This document shows positions 7,870 through 13,794 of a DNA stretch of 13,794 bases, piece after piece. Positions within the stretch are counted from its first letter, which is position 1; the number at the start of each line of letters is the position of its first letter. The stretch covers positions 1-13,794 of the forward strand of contig CAVFWS010000049.1 in assembly GCA_963626295.1 (NCBI GenBank). Direction: 5' to 3'. Source of the DNA: UBA1731 sp963626295. Lineage in GTDB: Bacteria; Verrucomicrobiota; Kiritimatiellia; RFP12; UBA1067. A program made the position numbers and the translations under genes. The notes under the pieces are model-generated. The model made no database searches, had not been told where the DNA came from, and worked only from the letters and a program-made list of their open reading frames with translations.

Positions 7870-8991
7870 TCAGTCCCTCGCACGGCGCAGATACTCGGCC
7901 ATCAGCCGGTCGTAGACCACATAGCCCGACTTGCCAGGATAGACCAGTTCCTTGTCAATCAGCATCTCAAGGGAGACCTTGACGCTGCTCGCGGCACGTA
8001 GACCATAGGCGGCGATGAATGCGCCGGACTGCGGCGCCTTCACCACGCCTTCGCACGCAATCGCCTTCAGGAGACGGCGAGCCCCATCCGGCAACAGCGT
8101 CAGCAGCCGCTGGCTGTCGTATTCGTTGTCCTGCACACGTGCCCAGACCATCTCGTCGACCTCCGACGCTTCGACGGCATCGCCGCCGCGTGCGTAGAAA
8201 TCCCACAGCAGGGCCTGTACATACCAGGTGATGCCGTCAAAACGGCGATAGATCGCCTCGAAGACCGCACGCGACAGGCGACGTCCCGCCGCCGCAAAGA
8301 ATCGATTGGCAAAATCGTAATAGGCGTCCTCGCCGATGACATCAAGCGGCAGAAGCGTCGTGGACTGGAAGAACGGCTTCTTGGGCGAAGTGAACATCTC
8401 GCGCATCAGGTGCTGCTTCGACCCGGCGAATACGAACTGCGCCGGCGAGAACTGGACGAGGCTGCGCAGTTGAGCCTCTACGCCCTTCTCTGGATAGTCC
8501 GCAACCTGCTGAAACTCGTCGATCGCGATGACCGTGCGACGGTCATGCTCGGCCAAATAGGCGAAAACCCTCTCAAGGGTCTGGTTCGCCGCCTCGGCGC
8601 TGATCTCGAAGCTGAGCGTCGGCTTCCCGCTCGTCTCGTCATACGAAAGCGTTGGACGCAGCCCCTGCACAAGGCGTTTTGCCGCGCCAGTCACCTTCTC
8701 AAGCGGCGTATCCAGTCGACCGATGACCGCATGCGCCAAGGCGGACGTGAACTCCGCCAGATTCTGTGTGCCGAACACGTCCACGTAAAAAGTCTCGTAG
8801 GCGTCTTCTTGCCGCAGCCGCGCAAAGGCGTTGTGAATCAGCCCCGTCTTTCCATAGCGGCGCGGTGCCAAGAGCGTCACATGACCCTCGTTGCGCACGA
8901 TTGTGCAGAGCCGTTCCGTCTCCGCCACGCGGTCGCAGAAATATTCCGGCCCCTTATAACCGGAAATCACAAATGGATTGCTCAATTTCAT
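7870..8991 (-). CDS. COG1672-type P-loop ATPase with C-terminal winged helix
   Basis: A 373-residue AAA+/STAND-like ATPase of the 'archaeal ATPase' type. It opens NPFVISGYKGPEYFCDR, the usual entry of this family. Walker A is A42-PRRYGKT (Ala in place of the first Gly, as is common here), Walker B is VIAIDEFQQ with D158/E159, and a sensor-1-like FAGSKQHLM spans about 188-196. DGITWYVQALLWDFY (252-266) corresponds to the family's lid-region motif, and residues about 300-373 look like a winged helix ending in VVYDRLMAEYLRR. Such proteins occur in many copies per genome in several gut lineages; their cellular role is mostly unknown. The gene stands alone between two operons. Its promoter sits in a 20-bp perfect palindrome, and the predicted start of transcription is at the ATG with no ribosome binding site, so it may be leaderless and self-controlled. 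No clear terminator follows. Confidence 0.88.
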   Translation of the reverse strand: MKLSNPFVISGYKGPEYFCDRVAETERLCTIVRNEGHVTLLAPRRYGKTGLIHNAFARLRQEDAYETFYVDVFGTQNLAEFTSALAHAVIGRLDTPLEKVTGAAKRLVQGLRPTLSYDETSGKPTLSFEISAEAANQTLERVFAYLAEHDRRTVIAIDEFQQVADYPEKGVEAQLRSLVQFSPAQFVFAGSKQHLMREMFTSPKKPFFQSTTLLPLDVIGEDAYYDFANRFFAAAGRRLSRAVFEAIYRRFDGITWYVQALLWDFYARGGDAVEASEVDEMVWARVQDNEYDSQRLLTLLPDGARRLLKAIACEGVVKAPQSGAFIAAYGLRAASSVKVSLEMLIDKELVYPGKSGYVVYDRLMAEYLRRARD

Positions 8992-8997
8992 GTGCGT

Positions 8998-9026
8998 AGT
9001 GTATCACGTTATCGCCGTCACGTCAA
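8998..9026 (-). promoter_or_regulatory. Promoter of the ATPase gene, probably leaderless
   Basis: On the minus strand TTGACG (9021-9026) is followed by exactly 17 nt and then TACACT (8998-9003). This matches the sigma-70 consensus at 5 of 6 and 4 of 6 positions. The usual 6-7 nt spacing puts the transcription start at or next to the ATG at 8989-8991. No Shine-Dalgarno sequence is present before that ATG, which fits a leaderless message. Confidence 0.55.
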
Positions 9027-9049
9027 CAGCGTGACGGCGATAACGTGAT
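9003..9049. repeat. Perfect 20-bp inverted repeat overlapping the ATPase promoter
   Basis: The left arm 9003-9022 (atcacgttatcgccgtcacg) is the exact reverse complement of the right arm 9030-9049, with a 7-nt loop at 9023-9029. The repeat covers the -35 box, the whole spacer and one base of the -10 box of the ATPase gene. No U-tract follows on either strand, so it is not an ordinary terminator. The position suggests an operator or a DNA-cruciform signal; a remnant of a small mobile palindrome is also possible. Confidence 0.9.
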
Positions 9050-9126
9050 TTGAACTTGCGATCGTCCTTTCGGTCAACGCCTGTGAGAGAGACAGGCAAT
9101 CGTTTCAGTCCGTATTCCGCCAAAGA
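9050..9126. other. Gap between the secreted two-module gene and the palindrome
   Basis: These 77 bases hold no gene. A 6-bp stem (gcctgt 9079-9084, acaggc 9092-9097) lies about 30 nt past the stop codon of the upstream gene but has no T-tract, so termination here is uncertain. Confidence 0.4.
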
Positions 9127-11463
9127 TCATCTGACCACGAAAACAAAGCCACTCTCAACGAACTTGACCGAGACCGTACGGTAGCCATCCTCATCTGTTT
9201 CCGAGATTGTCTTGCCCAATTTATACCCCTTGACGCGAGAGACGCGAAGCGCGTTGTACAGTTTCATGGCCTCATCCGCCTTGAGCTTCGCCACACTGCG
9301 AGCGCCAGACACGAGTCCGCTTCCGGCCAAGCCAAGAATCGTGCAGCGTATGTCGCCCGCAACCACAATTGCACAGTCTGTCTTGAGGACTGCATCAGCG
9401 TCGTCGATACTGACGCAAAAGCCGGTATCGTTCGCAAAATCCATTGCAAAGCCATCAAACGACCGTTCCGTACGCGGCCAGATGCAGCCATCGTTTACCT
9501 TCAACACAGCGCCATCCGCCACAGACTCGACCGTTCCGAACGACAACACGCCCGCGCCACTCTTGACAACCGTCTTGGCCGCCGTCACATAGTCAAACGA
9601 GAATACATTACCAGCAAGCGGCTCAAGGTTTGCCCCCTCATGCGCAACGAGTCCCTGTACATGGATAGTGACATCTGCCGCCGCCTCGCTCGTCACCTTT
9701 GAGGAATCGGGATTCACGATCTTTAAAGTGCCATGCGGCAGACCGTTTGCCCCCAAACGGAATAGGCAATTCCAGTCTACCTTCACCATGCCATAATATT
9801 CACTTGTATCGCCCAACAGCTCGCCGCCGAACTGGACTTCATCTTCGCCAACACGCTGATCGTACTGCGGATGGCACGCGAAATAAATGCAGGAAGCGGT
9901 ATCGCCTATCAGTTTAGACCTTATGCGCCACGGAAGGCCGTAGCGTCCACCCAAGAACACAAACGGGCTTGTCTCATCCGCAAAGACAGTGAATGTCGAT
10001 TCCGCCGATGTGGTCACGGCATTGCTTATGCCCCCTGTAGTTGTAAGCATCGTACATTCTTCCTTCTTGGCCTTGCCATTGGAAATAGCCCACAAATCGC
10101 CGAAATGCGGCTTGCTTCCAGGTGAAAAGCGGATTGTCCCATTGAGGACAAGTCTATCTCCACGAAATGTCGGATACGTCCCGAACGCATACAGCCATTT
10201 GGCGTTTACGAAATAGTTCGTACCCTTATGTGGCGCCAAGCCATCGCTCCAATTGCCCGCTCGCTCAAAGGAGTTGACCGTAAGGCTGTCGGAGTTCGTC
10301 AGCACCACATAGCCACCACTTTCATCGAATGCCGTGGGCAATCTGGGCAAGGAAGGCCCTTCGTTCGCAAGGAACACTTCGCATACATTTTCGGATGTCC
10401 GTATTTCAACTCGGACATGGCGTAGATTGATATCCGACAGGTCGAAATCACTTTCGCTGAGGCCACCGGCCGTCATCGGCACGGAAATGATCCGGATGGC
10501 ACGTTGCGGCATCACTTGCACACTACCCATGGACAACTTGACCTTACCGCCCAAGACAAACTCCTCCGTGACGACAATGCCGCCATCCGATCTTGCCGAC
10601 GAATCGCCTGCCGCAGAGCAATCCAATACCGTGCCATCCGCGAGGTGCAGGCTCGCGACCGACAATGTGTTTGAAACGGGGACCGCCAGCGTTGCGGCGG
10701 CATCCGTTTCGATCTTCGAGACCGGAACGACCGCGTTCGCCGATGCCGCCGTACCGAGGCGAGAATAGACGCTCATAAGCTTAACCGACTTGGCGTTCCT
10801 GAAACCGCCGTCGCCAAGATTTAACGTCTGGTTCATCCACACCTCGACAGAACCAAAGAACTGATCCGTATTTCCGTAGACGATCGATCCCGTCATATAC
10901 TGCGGAAGGCCCGCCTTATTGGCGTTTCTGCCGTCATCGGCCATGAATACGATCTTCGTGTCCGCTTCGCCAACAACGTTCATCCGAATCGCAATCCAGC
11001 CCGCCTGACCGGTTGTGGAGTCCGCCTGTCCGCCAACTATCTCCACATATCCCAAAATGGTCAGATTCCCCTTTAGCACGATTGGATACTTGGACCCGAA
11101 TTGCGCAATGCGCCCATTGTCAACCATCCGCAAGTCATTGATGACCACGGGATGCTCTTCCATGTTCGCCCATGTCGTAGCAGCCCCCCAGCGGCGCAAG
11201 TGGCTTGCCGTAAGGGAATCGCCCTGAAACGTGCAGGGATAGAAGCAGATGCCCTGCGCATAGTAGTTTGTCCCGGCGTGCGGAGGCAACCCGTCGCTCC
11301 AAGACCCTGCGGTGGTCATGGAGTTCTTGATATTTGAGGCCGAGTTATATTCGTTTAAGGCCAGAGTCACGTAGCCCCCTTCCTCGTCATAGGCTGCAAG
11401 GGACGCATGGGACAGGATGGCGGCCATGACGATGACGACCGATCTTCTCAGTGATGATTCCAT
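9127..11463 (-). CDS. Large secreted beta-rich protein with two duplicated modules
   Basis: A 778-residue exported protein of unknown function. Residues 1-24 are a signal peptide (basic RR, core VVIVMAAIL, then SLAA). The rest is rich in Gly, Ser, Thr, Val and Asp, with short strands typical of beta-helix or surface proteins. It contains two diverged copies of one module. YDEEGGYVTL (25-34) matches FDESGGYVVL (379-388), AGSWSDGLPPHAGTNYY (52-68) matches AGNWSDGLAPHKGTNYF (402-418), and GNTDQFFGSVEV (197-208) matches GDTSEYYGMVKV (551-562). The spacing is about 350 residues in each case. The second module carries a longer tail ending ESGFVFVVR. No catalytic motif is evident; surface display or glycan binding is plausible. 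The ribosome binding site AAAGGAG lies 9 nt before the ATG. It follows the lyase-like gene by 55 bp, so it probably belongs to the same polysaccharide-related operon. Confidence 0.85.
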   Translation of the reverse strand: MESSLRRSVVIVMAAILSHASLAAYDEEGGYVTLALNEYNSASNIKNSMTTAGSWSDGLPPHAGTNYYAQGICFYPCTFQGDSLTASHLRRWGAATTWANMEEHPVVINDLRMVDNGRIAQFGSKYPIVLKGNLTILGYVEIVGGQADSTTGQAGWIAIRMNVVGEADTKIVFMADDGRNANKAGLPQYMTGSIVYGNTDQFFGSVEVWMNQTLNLGDGGFRNAKSVKLMSVYSRLGTAASANAVVPVSKIETDAAATLAVPVSNTLSVASLHLADGTVLDCSAAGDSSARSDGGIVVTEEFVLGGKVKLSMGSVQVMPQRAIRIISVPMTAGGLSESDFDLSDINLRHVRVEIRTSENVCEVFLANEGPSLPRLPTAFDESGGYVVLTNSDSLTVNSFERAGNWSDGLAPHKGTNYFVNAKWLYAFGTYPTFRGDRLVLNGTIRFSPGSKPHFGDLWAISNGKAKKEECTMLTTTGGISNAVTTSAESTFTVFADETSPFVFLGGRYGLPWRIRSKLIGDTASCIYFACHPQYDQRVGEDEVQFGGELLGDTSEYYGMVKVDWNCLFRLGANGLPHGTLKIVNPDSSKVTSEAAADVTIHVQGLVAHEGANLEPLAGNVFSFDYVTAAKTVVKSGAGVLSFGTVESVADGAVLKVNDGCIWPRTERSFDGFAMDFANDTGFCVSIDDADAVLKTDCAIVVAGDIRCTILGLAGSGLVSGARSVAKLKADEAMKLYNALRVSRVKGYKLGKTISETDEDGYRTVSVKFVESGFVFVVR

Positions 11464-11518
11464 TTCTTGATCTCCTTTGTGCGTGTTTGGCTATGGGTTG
11501 ACGGCATTTCCATGGCGG

Positions 11519-13423
11519 TTAATCTCTGGCGGATTCCGTTCCAGGCGTGAAAGTGAGAACAACCGCATGTTCGGCAGAAGGTTCATCAATGGCGACAGCC
11601 CAACGTGTCGGCTCGACACGTCCGGGATTTGGAAGCCTCTCTTCCTTCACGTGCCACTTCGCCCCATTCGTGTCAACGGTAAAGTCAAGCCGTTTCACGC
11701 CTTGGTCGGATCTGCGGATGATGACGAAGGCATCTTCGCCTCGTTTCTCCACCTTTCCATACGTTATGATGGGGCATTCATATGCGCCCGGCTTCGAGAA
11801 TACGGCGCGGTCCGAGATCGTCGCGGAAGATTTTCCCCGATCATACGCAAGTGTGCGTTCAAGCACATGGATGTTGTCGTTCGTGTAAGTCGGCTTGAGG
11901 TCAAGGACAAGCGTATCGCGCGAATCGAGAAATTCCTTTCGCAAAACCTTCGCCCGATACTCCTTGCCCGCCGCCTGAAGCGTGCCGTCTGGGTACGGCA
12001 CCGCATGTCCATAGGAATTGAGCATCGGATGGCTGTACCGCTTGGGCGTGAACGTATCGAAGTCGTATTCCTTGCCGCCCGTGTCCTGCACCATCTGCGT
12101 CCGCCCAAGGGCAAGGACAAACTGCCCCGCGTCATTGTGGTTGTGCGGAACGCCGTTGTTTCCGCCCTTGATGCAGGCCGAAAGCGTACTTGCGCCAGGA
12201 GAAAGCGGCCGTCCTATGTATATCTGGGCATCTTCAAGGAAGGTCCTGATCGGCAAACGGTATTCCGGCACATTCTGCACACCCTGGCAATCGCTGCCGG
12301 CAAAGGCCTTCAGCAGACAATCAGCAAGCCCGGTGTTTGTCAAGGTGATGGATGATGTCATCGAGCTGACGAGCGCCGGCCACACCAGCTCGCACAAGGA
12401 CATGACGGATGCCGGCGGGCCGAAAACCCGTCCATCGCCAAACATGGGCACTGCCCCGAGGGCAAGCTGGAATTCATAGGCGCATAGACAGCAGCGCTTT
12501 GCCTTTGCGTCCGCAAAGAAGTCCACCCTCCCGGCGGTTGCCTTGCGCACAAAGAGACCGAGCCGAGCGTACTGCCCAAAACCATAGTGGAAATAGGCCG
12601 CGCCCTCCTCGCAGTAGCCTTCGTTTGAGAAGCCGCCGAGATAGTACGGGACGGCACGTTCAGCGGCCTCGACGAACCTTGCGCGCGTTTCCGCGTCCGG
12701 AATCATGAACAGGGCAGATACGACGGACTGGTAGTGGCATGCGGGGTTCCAGTTGCTGTCGCCAAAGAACCACCCGTTCTTCGGATGATGCGCATTGTAA
12801 TCCGCCGCCGACACGAGATATGTACGGTAGCATTGCTCCCACGTCTTCTTCACAATGTTCGAGACCGTCGTCTCGGGGATTCTCCCCTTAAGGAGATCAA
12901 GCACGATGGCCACATTAAGGGCAATCTCCGAGACGTTAAGGTCGATCGTGGAATACTTTCCGTAGAAGTTGCCGAAGTGCGGACGGTCATGATACGGATT
13001 CATCCATGTCGTCTGGGCGGCAATCGCATCCAGCCGCTCGATGAGGTTCGGGAGGAAGCGCCCCCGGTTCTCCATGCATTCGGCAAGGGCGAGCGGCATG
13101 ATGCTGCGTCCCCTACGGCCTGAGATAGGCCCCCACACCTCCTTGTCCTGGTTGGTGTAGACGGAGTCGTCCAACCGCTCCATCGGCTTGGCGACAATGG
13201 ACTCTGCCGAACGGATTACGGAATCCGCCGTCCTGTCGTTCGCGATCCTCTCCCAAGCATCCCGATTCGTGATGCGCATCTCCGCAAATCCCGGTTCATC
13301 GCGCAACAGGGCGGCAATTTCCCTCACGCGGGACAGATCTTGCGGCGGATACGACTTCGCACGTGCCGCCAATGTCGCCATCTCGGTAATGACCAGTGCA
13401 AGGACAACCAACAGTCGCTTCAT
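11519..13423 (-). CDS. Secreted heparinase II/III-family protein (candidate polysaccharide lyase)
   Basis: A 634-residue exported enzyme candidate. Residues 1-20 form a signal peptide (MKRLLVVLALVITEMATLAA). An alpha/alpha-toroid-like helical domain runs from about 25 to 390. It contains SNWNPACH (223-230) and EEGAAYFHYGFGQYARLG (272-289), the region that carries catalytic His/Tyr in this superfamily; here the candidates are H279 and Y280. The C-terminal beta-sheet domain begins near 395 and has the hallmark GNNGVPHNHNDAGQFVL (421-437), with H427, H429 and D431. Such lyases cleave uronic-acid-containing polysaccharides such as heparan sulfate, alginate or related glycans; the substrate cannot be read from sequence. 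Length is in the family's normal range. AAAGGAGAGGGG precedes the ATG. The partial beta-helix gene lies 42 bp upstream and the two-module secreted protein 55 bp downstream, which together support a polysaccharide-degradation locus. Confidence 0.85.
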   Translation of the reverse strand: MKRLLVVLALVITEMATLAARAKSYPPQDLSRVREIAALLRDEPGFAEMRITNRDAWERIANDRTADSVIRSAESIVAKPMERLDDSVYTNQDKEVWGPISGRRGRSIMPLALAECMENRGRFLPNLIERLDAIAAQTTWMNPYHDRPHFGNFYGKYSTIDLNVSEIALNVAIVLDLLKGRIPETTVSNIVKKTWEQCYRTYLVSAADYNAHHPKNGWFFGDSNWNPACHYQSVVSALFMIPDAETRARFVEAAERAVPYYLGGFSNEGYCEEGAAYFHYGFGQYARLGLFVRKATAGRVDFFADAKAKRCCLCAYEFQLALGAVPMFGDGRVFGPPASVMSLCELVWPALVSSMTSSITLTNTGLADCLLKAFAGSDCQGVQNVPEYRLPIRTFLEDAQIYIGRPLSPGASTLSACIKGGNNGVPHNHNDAGQFVLALGRTQMVQDTGGKEYDFDTFTPKRYSHPMLNSYGHAVPYPDGTLQAAGKEYRAKVLRKEFLDSRDTLVLDLKPTYTNDNIHVLERTLAYDRGKSSATISDRAVFSKPGAYECPIITYGKVEKRGEDAFVIIRRSDQGVKRLDFTVDTNGAKWHVKEERLPNPGRVEPTRWAVAIDEPSAEHAVVLTFTPGTESARD

Positions 13424-13465
13424 TTCCCCTCTCCTTTGCTTGCTGTTGCGGTTTCGTCCGAGCCA

Positions 13466-13794
13466 TTACAGGTCATCGAACGAACAGCCCGTGAAAGTAA
13501 AGTTACGGCAGTTGAAGAACGGGTTGCCGCCGTTCGCATGCGGTACGCCGCCCCAGCCAAAGCCCTGACGCACCACGCTCGGCACCTTGTCGCGGAGACG
13601 TGGTTCCTGCTCCTTGACCCAAGGAGGACGGACATCCGGATCGTCGCTGCGAATGAACCGGCAGCCGGTAAACGAGAAATTTTCGAGCGGATGTTCCTTC
13701 GAGCCGACAAATTCCGGCATGGCGTAGGCGCGAGCGGTTATGTTCGCGAAGGAGATGTTCTTGACGCGATCCAACCACTCGCCCGCCTCCGTGG
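13466..13794 (-). CDS. C-terminal part of a right-handed beta-helix protein (polygalacturonase/GH28-like), partial
   Basis: The reading frame is open to the window edge, so the 5' part is missing and the first TTG at 13774 is internal, not a start. About 109 residues are seen, beginning TEAGEWLDRVKNISFANI. Repeating coils with aromatic and Asn ladders are visible: VKNISFANITA, LENFSFTGCRF, and FFNCRNFTFTGCSF just before the TAA at 13466-13468. This repeat style is typical of parallel beta-helix enzymes such as GH28 polygalacturonases and pectate-lyase-like proteins. The catalytic region would be in the missing part, so the enzyme class is only a suggestion. It lies 42 bp upstream of the heparinase-like gene in the same direction and is probably co-transcribed with it. 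Confidence 0.7.
   Translation of the reverse strand, partial: TEAGEWLDRVKNISFANITARAYAMPEFVGSKEHPLENFSFTGCRFIRSDDPDVRPPWVKEQEPRLRDKVPSVVRQGFGWGGVPHANGGNPFFNCRNFTFTGCSFDDL

Noticed and set aside
9079..9097. Small stem gcctgt/acaggc after the two-module gene, as a terminator
   Set aside because: Only 6 bp with a 7-nt loop and no T-tract on either strand.

Overview
The window reads as a piece of a bacterial chromosome, probably a metagenome-assembled genome because a run of 10 Ns (3675-3684) sits inside a gene. All eight recognisable genes lie on the minus strand, so transcription runs from right to left. A single-chain PurL, RNase Y, a secreted heparinase II/III-like enzyme and a secreted beta-rich protein with repeated 'SDGL.PH.GTNY' modules together suggest the PVC/Verrucomicrobiota side, perhaps a gut Kiritimatiellae-like lineage. 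That placement is an inference from gene content; no rRNA or other taxonomic marker is present.

Right part (about 9127-13794): a polysaccharide-use style cluster. It holds the 3' end of a right-handed beta-helix protein that runs off the window, a secreted heparinase II/III-family lyase candidate, and a 778-residue secreted protein built from two copies of one module. Spacings are short (42 and 55 bp), and strong AAAGGAG-type ribosome binding sites precede the last two genes. By eye the base composition is less GC-rich here than in the left part.

Middle (7870-9050): a stand-alone COG1672-type P-loop ATPase. Its promoter region contains a perfect 20-bp inverted repeat with a 7-nt loop. The best -35 and -10 boxes overlap this palindrome and place the transcription start at or next to the ATG, which would make the message leaderless.

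Left part (76-7760): an apparent five-gene operon, purL - xseB - GHKL ATPase - rny - secreted protein. It starts from an extended -10 promoter (TATAAT at 7752-7757) preceded by two direct 7-mers spaced 10 bp apart. Junctions are tight: 15 bp, 17 bp, TGA directly abutting ATG, then an 11-bp overlap. The operon links the fourth step of purine synthesis, the small subunit of exonuclease VII (interrupted by the assembly gap), an uncharacterised Hsp90/MutL/MORC-type ATPase and the membrane-bound mRNA decay enzyme RNase Y. The least explained element is the GHKL ATPase fused tightly to rny. It looks shorter at the C-terminus than the longer relatives I remember and has no visible nuclease domain of its own.
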